Assembly: GCA_964576075.1 (NCBI GenBank)
Contig: CAZNTX010000007.1
Location: forward strand, 1 to 64,000
Direction of reading: 5' to 3'
DNA length: 64,000 bases
Origin: Thermohalobaculum sp964576075
GTDB taxonomy: Bacteria > Pseudomonadota > Alphaproteobacteria > Rhodobacterales > Rhodobacteraceae
A model generated the notes under the pieces. The model was not told where the DNA came from, ran no database searches, and worked only from the letters and a program-made list of their open reading frames with translations. Shown here piece by piece: positions 51,428 through 60,378 of the stretch (positions within the stretch are counted from its first letter, which is position 1; every line of letters begins with the position of its first letter). Made by a program: the position numbers and the translations under genes.

Positions 51428-51658
51428 CTATTCCTCGGCCTCCTCCTGGAAGACGCGCTTCAGCCGCTCGGGGTCGCGGGCGGCGCGGGCGTCCTCCTCC
51501 ATCTCGGTCTTCTCGATGCCCGCCTGGATGAGATGGAAGGCGAGCCAGAAGGCGAGGCCGAGCATCACGAGGACGAACTCGGTCCCCACCATCGGGTAGA
51601 TCGGGCCGACTTGGGAGAGATCGGTCCCGCTCCAGGTCTCTACGATCGTGGTCGACAT
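51428..51658 (-). CDS. Small single-span membrane protein linked to the ammonium transporter
   Basis: 76-aa protein with one transmembrane helix (about 22-45, PMVGTEFVLVMLGLAFWLAFHLIQAGIE) and a charged, acidic C-terminal tail (KTEMEEDARAARDPERLKRVFQEEAEE). It starts 15 bases after the amt stop on the same strand and is followed by a terminator hairpin, so it is the second gene of a two-gene operon. I do not recognise it beyond being an Amt-linked small membrane protein. It may be a subunit or regulator of the transporter; no GlnK is encoded nearby. Confidence 0.7.
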   Translation of the reverse strand: MSTTIVETWSGTDLSQVGPIYPMVGTEFVLVMLGLAFWLAFHLIQAGIEKTEMEEDARAARDPERLKRVFQEEAEE

Positions 51659-51673
51659 GGGGTGTCTCCTCCC

Positions 51674-53089
51674 TCAGGTGATGAGCCCGAGGCGCCTGGC
51701 CTCGGCGATGTCCGCCTCGGAGACGGCGATGGCGTCGGCCTCCTCGGCGATCTCGGACGACAGATCGAGCCCGACGAGTTCCACCGCCTCGGGCACGCGC
51801 AGAAGCCCCATCCCGTTGAGGATGTTGGCGAGGATGAAGGCCGGCAGGAAGCCGAGCAGGCCGAACATGATGCAGGCCCCGATGAACTGGCCCCAGGGCG
51901 TGATAGTCGCCACCTGCTCGTGGTAGCCCGCCGTCGCCGGGTGGCCCCAGAGCATGAAGCCCGCGATCACGAGCCCGATGAAGCCCGCATAGCCGTGCAC
52001 CGCCACGGCGCCCACCGCGTCGTCGATCTTGAAGGTCCGCTCGACCCAGAAATGCAGCTTGTAGGCGCAGACGGCGCCGACGCCGCCGATCAGCATCGCC
52101 TGGATCGGGTGGTAGAGGTCGTTGCCGGCGGAGGCGGTGATGACCCCCGCGAGGCCCGCGGAATAGGTCCAGAACGCCTCGCCCCGGGAGACGACATAGC
52201 CCGCGATCAGCCCGCCGGAGAGCGACATCAGGAAGTTGAAGACGATCGCGGAGAGGGTGGTCGGCGTCAGGTAGATCGTGGTCGCCGTGTAGGTCCCCGG
52301 CGCCGCCCCGATGTCGCCCGAGGCGATGATCGGCACGTTGCAGGCGACGTAGAAGCCCCAGAAGCCGGTGTAGATCAGGAAGAGGCCGATGGTGACCAGC
52401 CACTTGTTGTGCGGGTTGATGTTCCTCGGCGTGCCGTCCGGGGCGAACTTGCCGATGCGCGCGCCGAGCGGGATCAGCACGCCGAGCGCCGCGCCGCCCG
52501 CGATGGCGTGGATGACGCCCGAGGCATAGGCGTCGTGATAGCCGAGCTGGGTGACCATCCAGCCGTCCGGGTGCCAGCCCCAGGCCGCGTCGATGATCCA
52601 GGTGCACGAGCCGACGAGGACCGCGATGATCCAGAAGGCCGTCGGCCGGATGCGCTCGATCACCGAGCCCGAGACGATGGAGGCCGCCGTCCAGGAGAAC
52701 AGCAGGAAGGCCGCCCAGAAGACGCCGTTGATCCGCGCCCAGAAGGCGTTGTCCTCGGCGGTGGTGCTCTCGGTGGCGGGAGGGCCGCCGAGATGGGTGC
52801 CCATCAGCTCGGACCAGGGCACCGCGTTGGGTGCGTCCTTCAGCCCCCCGGTGATGAACGGTCCGTTCGGAAAGGCGAAATAGATCCACCAGCCGAAGAA
52901 GAAGAACGTCACCGTCACCAGCGGGATCAGCATGGTGTTCTTCATCAGCGTGTGGAGGTGGTTCTTGCGGCGGCTGGCGCCGACTTCGTACATGCAGAAG
53001 CCGACATGAATGAGAAACATGAGCGGCACCGTCACCCAGTAGTAGAATTCGGTGAATATCACCGTGAGGGCGCCGATATCGGTGTCCAT
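51674..53089 (-). CDS. amt: Divergent ammonium transporter (Amt/Rh superfamily)
   Basis: 471-aa inner-membrane channel with about 11 hydrophobic spans. Both pore histidines seem present: GVIHAIAG (His 194) and VHGYAGFIGLVIAGF (His 365), as in AmtB His168/His318. However the usual DFAGG before the first His is replaced by YHDAYASG, and the common PGLAxFYGG in TM1 reads VGFCMYEVGASRRKN. It carries NH4+/NH3 into the cell. The C-terminus (about 430-471) is longer and acidic, possibly a GlnK-contact region. The ATG at 53087-53089 starts MDTDIGALTVIF. Upstream is the 309-base gap shared with the divergent AraC gene. Confidence 0.75.
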   Translation of the reverse strand: MDTDIGALTVIFTEFYYWVTVPLMFLIHVGFCMYEVGASRRKNHLHTLMKNTMLIPLVTVTFFFFGWWIYFAFPNGPFITGGLKDAPNAVPWSELMGTHLGGPPATESTTAEDNAFWARINGVFWAAFLLFSWTAASIVSGSVIERIRPTAFWIIAVLVGSCTWIIDAAWGWHPDGWMVTQLGYHDAYASGVIHAIAGGAALGVLIPLGARIGKFAPDGTPRNINPHNKWLVTIGLFLIYTGFWGFYVACNVPIIASGDIGAAPGTYTATTIYLTPTTLSAIVFNFLMSLSGGLIAGYVVSRGEAFWTYSAGLAGVITASAGNDLYHPIQAMLIGGVGAVCAYKLHFWVERTFKIDDAVGAVAVHGYAGFIGLVIAGFMLWGHPATAGYHEQVATITPWGQFIGACIMFGLLGFLPAFILANILNGMGLLRVPEAVELVGLDLSSEIAEEADAIAVSEADIAEARRLGLIT

Positions 53090-53398
53090 GTGGGTCGTCC
53101 TCCCCTCTGTTGCGTGTTGCGCGCGGGGCTCGGCCGGCGCGATCGGGCGGATGCGGACGGGCGGGCGGCCGGCTTCGCCTGCGCCGGCGGCGGAGTGGAC
53201 CCCCTGTCCCCCGAGCGCGGCGACCCCGCCCTCGACCCGCATCCGGCGCCAAGATTGCCCAGTTCGAGTGCAATTGAACAGAGTTAAAGCAGAATTTCGG
53301 GCCCGTAACGGGAATTTTCAGATCCCCGATCCGCCAGGCGAAAGTTTCCGTTTCTCACTTTGCGGCTCCGGGGGGGTGAGGTAATCTCGCCGCAATCA
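53090..53398. promoter_or_regulatory. Divergent intergenic region between amt and the AraC-type gene
   Basis: 309 bases with no gene I can support. Bases 53256-53360 are distinctly AT-rich (CAATTGAACAGAGTTAAAGCAGAATT, split around 53270-53296) and should contain the promoters. I looked for a sigma54 -24/-12 pair for amt and found no convincing match. Confidence 0.4.
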
Positions 53399-54358
53399 AT
53401 GCAGATCGGGTCCATGCTGTTTCAGATTACGGACCGACAGCGCGGTGCGAGCGCGTCCGGTGCTCGCAATTCGATGTTCACGCGCATGCGAATGCTGGAG
53501 TTCGCGCCCAGCGAGGCGCCGGAGCTCGTGGTCGCGACCGCGCGGCTCGGCGGCGCCCGGCTCTGCGCCGTCTCCTCCACGGGCCACCGCGTCGGGCTGG
53601 AGGAGCCGGAGTTCAGCACGGTCCTGGTCCCCCGGCGCGGTCGGATCGAGGTCGAGCTCGCAGGCGGCCGGCGCCTCTCGGGCGGGGCGGGGGACCTCGT
53701 CGTCTTCTCGCCGAATTCCCGGGTGACGACCGTCCTGCCCGACCGCAGCGGGCTTTACGACTGCGACTGCGCGCTGATCCCCCGCCGCCCCGGCGAGGGC
53801 GAGGACCCGCTCGCCCCCAAGCTCGAGCACGTCTTCCGGGGCGCGCGCGGGAGCGCGACCGGCCTGCGCGCCTATCTCGACTTCCTCAATGCCGAGTGCC
53901 GCCGGCCCGGCACGCCGCTCGCCGAGGGCTCCGCCCAGGCCGCCGCGCGGGCGCTGCTCGACGATCTGTTCCTCGACCTCCTCGATCGCGCCGAGGCCGT
54001 GGCGGCGCCCCCGGAGCCCGGCGCCATCGACGCCCGCCTCGTTCGCCGCGCCGAGGAGATCATCGAAGCGCGGCTCGAAGATCCGATCACCGTCGCCGAT
54101 GTGGCGGAGGCGCTCGGCGTCACCGCGCGCCGGCTGCAATACGCCTTCCGCCGGGTGCGCTCGGAGAGCCCGCGGGACACGATCTCTCGCCTGCGGCTCG
54201 AGCGCGTCCGCGCCCGCCTCTCCCGGCCGGAGACGGGGAGCACGGTGACGCGAATCGCCCTCGACTGCGGCTTCGCCCATCTCGGCCGATTCGCCCGCGC
54301 CTATGCCGCGGCCTTCGGCGAGTCGCCATCGGAGACCTTGCGCCGCGCCCGCGGCTGA
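53399..54358 (+). CDS. AraC-family transcriptional regulator
   Basis: 319-aa regulator. The N-terminal ~200 residues form a cupin-like sensing domain (FSTVLVPRRGRIEVELAGGRRLSGGAGDLVVFSPN), the arrangement of the AraC-binding-domain regulators; the C-terminal ~100 residues hold two helix-turn-helix units (ITVADVAEALGVTARRLQYAFRRV and TRIALDCGFAHLGRFARAYAAAFGESPSETLR). The start is uncertain: ATG at 53399 is given; ATG codons at 53414 and further in are possible, since the GAGG at about 53378 is far. Divergent from amt and upstream of the metzincin gene on the same strand; it might control either. Effector unknown. Confidence 0.8.
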   Translation: MQIGSMLFQITDRQRGASASGARNSMFTRMRMLEFAPSEAPELVVATARLGGARLCAVSSTGHRVGLEEPEFSTVLVPRRGRIEVELAGGRRLSGGAGDLVVFSPNSRVTTVLPDRSGLYDCDCALIPRRPGEGEDPLAPKLEHVFRGARGSATGLRAYLDFLNAECRRPGTPLAEGSAQAAARALLDDLFLDLLDRAEAVAAPPEPGAIDARLVRRAEEIIEARLEDPITVADVAEALGVTARRLQYAFRRVRSESPRDTISRLRLERVRARLSRPETGSTVTRIALDCGFAHLGRFARAYAAAFGESPSETLRRARG

Positions 54359-54368
54359 CCCTGCAGCG

Positions 54369-54397
54369 TTGCGCCCCCGGTCCGACTCCCCTAACCT
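54369..54397 (+). promoter_or_regulatory. Possible promoter of the metzincin exoprotein gene
   Basis: TTGCGC (54369-54374) and TAACCT (54392-54397) are separated by 17 bases, about 90 bases before the ATG at 54486. Weak boxes but correct spacing in a short non-coding gap. Confidence 0.3.
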
Positions 54398-54485
54398 CGC
54401 GACATAGTCGCTCGCCAGAGCCCGGGTTTCGGTTGGATCATTGCGCGGCTCTCGCCTTAGGGAGGGCCGAGAGGGGGGACCGGAC

Positions 54486-57400
54486 ATGCCGATGTCGCCA
54501 CGACGGCCCGCAGCCGCGGGAGACCCGGAGCTGCTCGTCAACGACAGCGCCGGACGCGTCTACGCCTATCGCGACGGCGCGATGGTGGAGCTCGCCGATT
54601 TCCCCGTCGCGCTGACCGACATCGCCGTCGCGCCCGACGGCACCCTCTACGGCATCGACTTCTTCGACCTCTACCGGCTCGACCCGGATGCCGGGACGGC
54701 GACGCGACTCGGCGCCCATGGCGTCTCCTCGGCCAACGCCTTCGACATCGCCGCCGACGGCACGGCGGTCCTCGCCGGCAACGGCGGCCCCGAGATCTAC
54801 GCCCTCGATCTCGCCACCGCCGCCGCGACCCCGCTCCTCACGGGCTTCGACGCGGCCGAGGGCGATCTTCTCCTCACCGAGGACCGGCTCTATGTGAGCA
54901 CCGACGATCTCTGGATCGACGGCTATTCCCGGGGCGATTTCGTCCTGCAGGCGGCCTACGAGCACGGCACGCCGGACATCTTCGGCCTCGCCCCTGCGGG
55001 CGCGCTCGGCGAGGCGCCGGGCGATCTCCTCGCCTTCGCGGGCGACGACGCCTACCGGGTCGATTTCGGCGCGCAGAGCTTCGAGTTCGTGGCGGATCTC
55101 TTCCCGGGCACCGGCGTCACGATCTTCGGCGCGGCCTTCGGCGCGCTCGACGGCGGGGACCGGGCGCCCGCGCTCTCGGCCGTCGGGCGCTGGACTGCGG
55201 GGCTGGTCGAGGGCACGGGCGAGCGGGTCGGCCTCTCCGACCCCGCCCTCGGCACGGTCTCGACCGACAACGCCGATATCGGCGGCACGGCGCGCGTCGA
55301 GTGGGGGACGCCCATCTCCGGCTCCACCGCCTCCTCCTTCGCCTTCGACGGCGCCGGGTCCGACGGGCCCCCGCTCCTCGATCTCGACGCGCGGCCCTTC
55401 TTCTCCCTCGGCACGTTCGACTACGTGAACGGGCGCAACGCCTCGGCCTCGGACGCCTTCGGCGGCGGCGTGCTCGGGCTCGCGGTCGATCTCGGCGGGG
55501 AGGAGGAGGTCGCGGCGGAATTCGTCTTCGAGGTGGTCTCGACGGAGAACACCACGGGCGATCCGGTGCTCGACGGCGATTTCGTCACCCTCGTAGAGGG
55601 CACCGAGATCGCCGAGGGCAGGCTTGCAGACGGCACCGCGGTCGGCCTCGAGATCGTCGGCTTTTCCCGCGACGGCGGCACCTCCTTCACCGAGGATTTC
55701 AGCTCCCCCGAGGACGGCGGCGCCAGCGCGACGCTCTTCGCCCGGCTCGTCGATATCGGCGGAGGGCTCAACACCGCACCGCTCGCCGCGGACGACACGG
55801 CCGAGGCGGAGGCGGGGCGGCTCCTCCTCCTCGACGTGCTGGCCAACGACACCGACGCGGACGGCGACCCGCTCCTCGTCACCGTCGCCTCGACCACCGA
55901 CAACGCGACGGTCTCCGTGCTCGAGGACGGCACCATCCGCTACGTCGCCGCGCCCGACTTCTCCGGCACCGACAGCTTCGCCTACACCGTCTCCGACGGC
56001 CGCGGCGGCACCGACACCGCCACCGTCACCGTCGAGGTCGCGCCTTTCCGCCCGGTGATCTTCCTCGACTTCGACACGCCGCTCGAGGTCGACATTTCCC
56101 CCGTCGTCGACGACGATGGCGAGGTCACCTACGCCGTCGACCCGAGCGGGCGGGAGGCTCCCGCCGCAATCTCTGGGGCGGACCGGGCGCGCATCCTCGA
56201 AGGCGTGCAGCGGATCTTCGACGACTCGGGCCTCGGGCGGTTCCGGGTGAGCGACGAGCGCCCCTCGGTCGGCGACTATCACGCCGTGCGCTTCGCCCCG
56301 AAGGAGGCCGCCGAGGACCCGACCGGCGAGATCGAGACCGGGCGGCTCTACGGCATCGCCTACGAGGGCGTCGACCGCTTCGACAAGGCGAAGAACAGCA
56401 CCGTGGCGGTGTTCGTCGATCCGGCCGATCCGATCCTGCCCGGCGATGTCGACCTGTCCGAGGACTCCGACGACTTCATCTCGGTGGTGGAGGTCGTCGC
56501 GCATGAAGTCGGGCACGCCTTCGGGCTCAGACACATCAACCCGGTTCGCGGAGACGGGTCCGAGGTGATGGACTACGCGCCCGGGCCGGCGCCCGTCTTC
56601 TATGCGGACGAGGCCGGCGCCTCGGAGCCGCCGATCGACGGCGAGCCGCGCTCCCCGATCGTGACCCACAACCCGGCGTTCCATCTGCGCCGCTGGGTGC
56701 TCGGCGAGACCGAGGACGCGCTCCTCGGCGACGGGCTCGACGGCGGAAGTTGGGATTTCGAGAGCGGCGCGGCCTATGTCCGCTATCAGTTCCGTCTCCT
56801 TTTCGAGAGCCTGACGGCGCCCATCGAGGCCTTGTTCATCGAGCGCGACGACGGCGCCTTCGGCATCGGCCCCAACGGCGAGGACCTCGAGACCACGCTC
56901 GATCTGGTCGCGGAGGGGGTCGGCCCGGGAGACGAGATCGTGTTCGAGGCCGTTGCGGGCGAGACGGTTCGGCTCGTCGCCGCGACGGCGGAGGGCGGGC
57001 GCGTGGACGCGGAGATCGTCTTCGACGCGGAGGGCGGCGCGACCACGGCGATCCCGGCCGAGGAGCTCGGCTCTCAGCCCGCGTCGATCATGGCGATGGG
57101 GGGCGGCGAGATCGGCAGCGGCGCGGTCGAGCAGACGGCGGCGCAGACGGTCTCGGCGGAGGCGAACGCGCCGATCGTGGGGACTGTCGGGGACGACCGG
57201 CTGAGCGGGGGCTTCGGAGACGACATCATCGAGGGCGGCGCGGGGGCGGACACGATGGTCTACGACCTCGCCCGCGCCGATGTGCAGGAGGCGCGGGGAC
57301 CGGGGGGCAGCGTCTCGGTGCGCCTGCCGAGCGGGGAGGTGGACCGGCTCTTCTCCATCGAGACGGTGGAGCTCGAAGACGGGCGCTATCTCTACGACCT

Positions 57401-57776
57401 CGCGGGCGAGGACCTGCCCTTCGTCTATCGCCTCTATTCGGCCGCGCTCGCGCGCACGCCGGACGAGGCAGGGCTGCGCTTCTGGAGCGGGGCGCGCGAC
57501 GGCGGGCTGTCGGAGCGCGCTCTCGCCGAGGCGTTCGTCGCGGCGCCCGAATTCGGCACGCTCTTCGGCGTCGACCCGAGCGACCGGGAGTTCGTCGGCG
57601 CGCTCTACGAGAACGTGCTCCTGCGCGACCCGGACCCCGCCGGCGAGAGCTTCTGGCTCGACGCCCTCGCCACCGGGGCCTACGACCGCGCCTCCATGCT
57701 CCTCTTCTTCTCCGACGGCCCGGAGAACACCGACCGCAATGCCGACAACTACGACGAGGGCGTCTGGGTGCTCTGA
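54486..57776 (+). CDS. Secreted metzincin-type metalloprotease with Ig-like, RTX and DUF4214 domains
   Basis: 1096-aa acidic protein without a Sec signal. Residues 1-240 look like a beta-propeller or WD-like segment (YAYRDGAMVELADFP, ALTDIAVAPDGTLYGIDFF). About 430-525 is a cadherin-like unit (LANDTDADGDPLLVTV...FAYTVSDGRGGTDTATVTVEV). About 535-790 is the peptidase, with zinc motif HEVGHAFGLRH (673-683) and Met-turn VMDYA (Met 695), the complete metzincin signature. About 895-925 are RTX repeats (GGFGDDIIEGGAGADTM), then VELEDGRYLYDL and two DUF4214 units to the end GVWVL. Export by a type I system is inferred. Substrate unknown; surface protein processing is plausible. Confidence 0.8.
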   Translation: MPMSPRRPAAAGDPELLVNDSAGRVYAYRDGAMVELADFPVALTDIAVAPDGTLYGIDFFDLYRLDPDAGTATRLGAHGVSSANAFDIAADGTAVLAGNGGPEIYALDLATAAATPLLTGFDAAEGDLLLTEDRLYVSTDDLWIDGYSRGDFVLQAAYEHGTPDIFGLAPAGALGEAPGDLLAFAGDDAYRVDFGAQSFEFVADLFPGTGVTIFGAAFGALDGGDRAPALSAVGRWTAGLVEGTGERVGLSDPALGTVSTDNADIGGTARVEWGTPISGSTASSFAFDGAGSDGPPLLDLDARPFFSLGTFDYVNGRNASASDAFGGGVLGLAVDLGGEEEVAAEFVFEVVSTENTTGDPVLDGDFVTLVEGTEIAEGRLADGTAVGLEIVGFSRDGGTSFTEDFSSPEDGGASATLFARLVDIGGGLNTAPLAADDTAEAEAGRLLLLDVLANDTDADGDPLLVTVASTTDNATVSVLEDGTIRYVAAPDFSGTDSFAYTVSDGRGGTDTATVTVEVAPFRPVIFLDFDTPLEVDISPVVDDDGEVTYAVDPSGREAPAAISGADRARILEGVQRIFDDSGLGRFRVSDERPSVGDYHAVRFAPKEAAEDPTGEIETGRLYGIAYEGVDRFDKAKNSTVAVFVDPADPILPGDVDLSEDSDDFISVVEVVAHEVGHAFGLRHINPVRGDGSEVMDYAPGPAPVFYADEAGASEPPIDGEPRSPIVTHNPAFHLRRWVLGETEDALLGDGLDGGSWDFESGAAYVRYQFRLLFESLTAPIEALFIERDDGAFGIGPNGEDLETTLDLVAEGVGPGDEIVFEAVAGETVRLVAATAEGGRVDAEIVFDAEGGATTAIPAEELGSQPASIMAMGGGEIGSGAVEQTAAQTVSAEANAPIVGTVGDDRLSGGFGDDIIEGGAGADTMVYDLARADVQEARGPGGSVSVRLPSGEVDRLFSIETVELEDGRYLYDLAGEDLPFVYRLYSAALARTPDEAGLRFWSGARDGGLSERALAEAFVAAPEFGTLFGVDPSDREFVGALYENVLLRDPDPAGESFWLDALATGAYDRASMLLFFSDGPENTDRNADNYDEGVWVL

Positions 57777-57789
57777 GGCCCGCGCGGGC

Positions 57790-59427
57790 TCAGCCCTCCT
57801 CGGCGATCTCGGCGGCGCGGGTGCGCAGGACGAATTTCTGCACCTTGCCCGTCGAGGTCTTCGGCACCTCGGAGAACACGATGCGCGCGGGCACCTTGTA
57901 ATGCGCGAGATGCTCGCGGCACCAGGCGCGCAGATCCTCCTCGGTCGCGCTCTGGCCCGGGACCAGCTCGACGAAGGCGCAGGGGCTCTCGCCCCATTTC
58001 TCGTGGGGCATCGCGACCACGGCGGCGAGCGAGACGGCGGGGTGGCGGTAGAGCGCCTCCTCGACCTCGATGGAGGAGATGTTCTCCCCGCCCGAGATGA
58101 TGATGTCCTTCGAGCGGTCCTTGAGCTGGATGTAGCCGTCGGCATGGATCACGCCGAGATCGCCCGAGCGGAACCAGCCGCCGTCGAACGCCTTTTCGGT
58201 GGCCGACGGGTTCTTGAGATAGCCCTTCATCACCACGTTGCCCCGGAACATCACCTCGCCGAGGGTCTCGCCGTCGCGGGGGACGGGGGCGAGGGTCTCC
58301 GGGTCGCGCACGTCGAGCGCCTCGAGGGGGAGGTAGCGCACCCCCTGGCGCGCCTTCATCGCCGCGCGCTCGGCGGAGGGCAGGGCGTCCCACTCGGCAT
58401 GCCAGTCGTTCACCACCGCGGGCCCGTAGGTCTCGGTCAGCCCGTAGAGATGGGTGACCTCGAAGCCCGCCTCGACCATGCGCGCGAGCAGGGAGGCGGG
58501 CGGCGGGGCTGCGGCGGTGAAGAGCTGCACGGTGTGGGAGAGCGGGCGCTTGATCTCCTCGGCCGCCGAGACGATCAGGTTGAGCACGATGGGCGCGCCG
58601 CAGAGATGCGTGACCCCATGATCGGCGAGCGCCGACCAGATCGCCTCGGCGCGGACCTGGCGCAGGCAGACATGGGTGCCGGCGATGGCCGAGAGCGTCC
58701 AGGGGAAGCACCAGCCGTTGCAGTGGAACATCGGCAGGGTCCAGAGATAGACCGCGTGCTTGGCCATGGAGGTGGTGAGCGCGTTGCCCTGGGCGAGCAG
58801 ATAGGCGCCGCGGTGGTGATAGACGACGCCCTTCGGGTCGCCCGTGGTGCCGGAGGTGTAGTTGACCGAGATCGCGTCCCACTCGTCCTCGGGCGGGCTC
58901 CAGGCGAAGTCCGGATCGCCCTCGGCCAGCAGCGATTCGTAGGGCAGCGCCGCCGCGCCGCTCGGCGGGATGCCGGCCTCGGGGTCGTCGGCCTCGACGA
59001 TCTCCGGGCGGCGCTCGGTGAGCGCGAGGGCCTCCTGGAGGAGCGGCATGAGCTCGGCATCCACGATCACGAGCTTCGATTCGGCATGGTCGAGCTGGAA
59101 GGCGACGGTGCGCGCATCGAGCCGGGTGTTGATCGCGTGCAGCACGGCGCCGGCCATCGGCACGCCGTAATGCGCCTCGAGCATCGGGGGGGTGTTGAGC
59201 AGGAGCGCGGAGACCGTGTGCCCCCGCCCGATCCCGCGCGCGGCCAGCGCCGAGGCGAGGCGCCGGGCGCGGGCGTAGAACTCCGCATAGGAGCGCCGCA
59301 GCCCCCCATGCACGATCGCCGTGTGCTCCGGGAACACCGCGGCCGCGCGCTCGAGAAAGCCGAGCGGCGAGAGCGGCTGGTGGTTGGCGGGGCGCCGGTC
59401 GAGCCCCTGGTCGTAGATGCTCGCCAT
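57790..59427 (-). CDS. Acyl-CoA synthetase (AMP-forming, medium/long-chain type)
   Basis: 545-aa ANL-superfamily ligase that activates a carboxylic acid to its CoA thioester via an acyl-adenylate. The phosphate loop is YTSGTTGDPKGVVYHH (near residue 190), followed by LPMFHCNGWCFPW, LYGLTETYGPAVVNDWH, the hinge GWFRSGDLGVIHADGYIQLKDRSKDIIISGGENISS and the C-terminal catalytic Lys in TGKVQKFVLR. It most resembles AlkK/FadD-like medium-chain ligases. It is downstream of the crotonase gene on the same strand, 3 bases apart, so they form an operon. Confidence 0.85.
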   Translation of the reverse strand: MASIYDQGLDRRPANHQPLSPLGFLERAAAVFPEHTAIVHGGLRRSYAEFYARARRLASALAARGIGRGHTVSALLLNTPPMLEAHYGVPMAGAVLHAINTRLDARTVAFQLDHAESKLVIVDAELMPLLQEALALTERRPEIVEADDPEAGIPPSGAAALPYESLLAEGDPDFAWSPPEDEWDAISVNYTSGTTGDPKGVVYHHRGAYLLAQGNALTTSMAKHAVYLWTLPMFHCNGWCFPWTLSAIAGTHVCLRQVRAEAIWSALADHGVTHLCGAPIVLNLIVSAAEEIKRPLSHTVQLFTAAAPPPASLLARMVEAGFEVTHLYGLTETYGPAVVNDWHAEWDALPSAERAAMKARQGVRYLPLEALDVRDPETLAPVPRDGETLGEVMFRGNVVMKGYLKNPSATEKAFDGGWFRSGDLGVIHADGYIQLKDRSKDIIISGGENISSIEVEEALYRHPAVSLAAVVAMPHEKWGESPCAFVELVPGQSATEEDLRAWCREHLAHYKVPARIVFSEVPKTSTGKVQKFVLRTRAAEIAEEG

Positions 59428-59430
59428 CGC

Positions 59431-60258
59431 TCAGGCGTCCCGCCACTCTGGCGCGCGCTTCTCGATGAAGGCGCCGATGCCCTCGCGCGCGTCCTCGGCC
59501 ATCATGTTCGCCACCATCACCTCGGAGCAGTGGCGATAGGCCTGGGCCAAGCCCATCTCGCGCTGCTCGTAATAGGCGCGCTTGCCGATGGCCAGCGTCG
59601 CGCGGGATTTCGAGGCGATCTTGGCGGCGAGCGCCATGGTCTCCTCGCGCAGCCGCTCTGGCGCGACGGCGCGGTTGACGAGCCCGATCTCCGCCGCCCG
59701 CGCAGCGGGGATCATCTCGCCGGTGAGCAGCATCTCCATCGCGTGCTTGTCGTGGACGTTGCGCGAGAGGGCGACCATCGGGGTCGAGCAGAAGAGCCCG
59801 ATATTCACGCCCGCCGTGCCGAAGCGGGCGGTCTCCGCGGCGATGGCCAGATCGCAGCTCGCGACGAGCTGGCAGCCCGCGGCGGTCGCCACCCCCGAGA
59901 CTTCGGCGATCACCGGCTTCGGGCAGGCCACGACCCCCTGCATCACCGCCGAGCAGCGCTCCATGATGCGGGCGAAATAGGCCCGTCCCCCGTCGGCCTC
60001 CTGGCGCGCGGCGGTGAGTTCCTTGAGATCGTGCCCCGCGGAGAAGGCGGGGCCTTCATGGGCGAGGACGACGCAGCGGGTCTCCGGGTCGCGCCCGGCC
60101 TCCGCGATCGCCGCGCCGAGGCGGTCGAGCATCGCCTCGGAGAGCGCGTTGCGCCGCCGCTCGTCCGAGAGGGTCAGCCTCAGGACGCCGCCGGCCTCGC
60201 GCTCGGCGACGAGGATGTCCGGCGCGCCGGTCTCGGCGGGGGGGGTGGGTCCGTCCAT
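59431..60258 (-). CDS. Enoyl-CoA hydratase/isomerase family protein, ECHDC3-like
   Basis: 275-aa crotonase-fold protein. The oxyanion-hole segments are SAGHDLKEL and GVATAAGCQLVASCDLAIAAE, then TAGVNIGLFCSTPMVALSR. Classic hydratases carry a catalytic Glu in the latter helix and another about 20 residues later (LTGEMIPAARAAEIGLV region); here the first is not visible, as in the ECHDC3 group of atypical crotonases. So it may not be a standard hydratase. The partner acyl-CoA synthetase lies 3 bases downstream. The ATG at 60256-60258 gives MDGPTPPAETG. Divergent from the ModE-like gene. Confidence 0.75.
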   Translation of the reverse strand: MDGPTPPAETGAPDILVAEREAGGVLRLTLSDERRRNALSEAMLDRLGAAIAEAGRDPETRCVVLAHEGPAFSAGHDLKELTAARQEADGGRAYFARIMERCSAVMQGVVACPKPVIAEVSGVATAAGCQLVASCDLAIAAETARFGTAGVNIGLFCSTPMVALSRNVHDKHAMEMLLTGEMIPAARAAEIGLVNRAVAPERLREETMALAAKIASKSRATLAIGKRAYYEQREMGLAQAYRHCSEVMVANMMAEDAREGIGAFIEKRAPEWRDA

Positions 60259-60378
60259 CGGTCTCCTCCGTGTTTGCGCCCGTTGCAGGTCTGACCCCTC
60301 TCTCTATCAGCAAGCGGGCGGGGCGGGCCAGAGCGTCGGCGGCTTGTGCCTGGCGGGGCGGGCGGCCAAGGTGAGGCC

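Noticed and set aside
53090..53398. Sigma54 promoter for the ammonium transporter
   Set aside because: No TGGCAC-N5-TTGC-type match found on the minus strand in the gap.
54438..58145. 1235-codon open frame on the minus strand under the metzincin gene
   Set aside because: Same shadow effect; it joins an antisense stretch to an out-of-frame part of the acyl-CoA synthetase gene.
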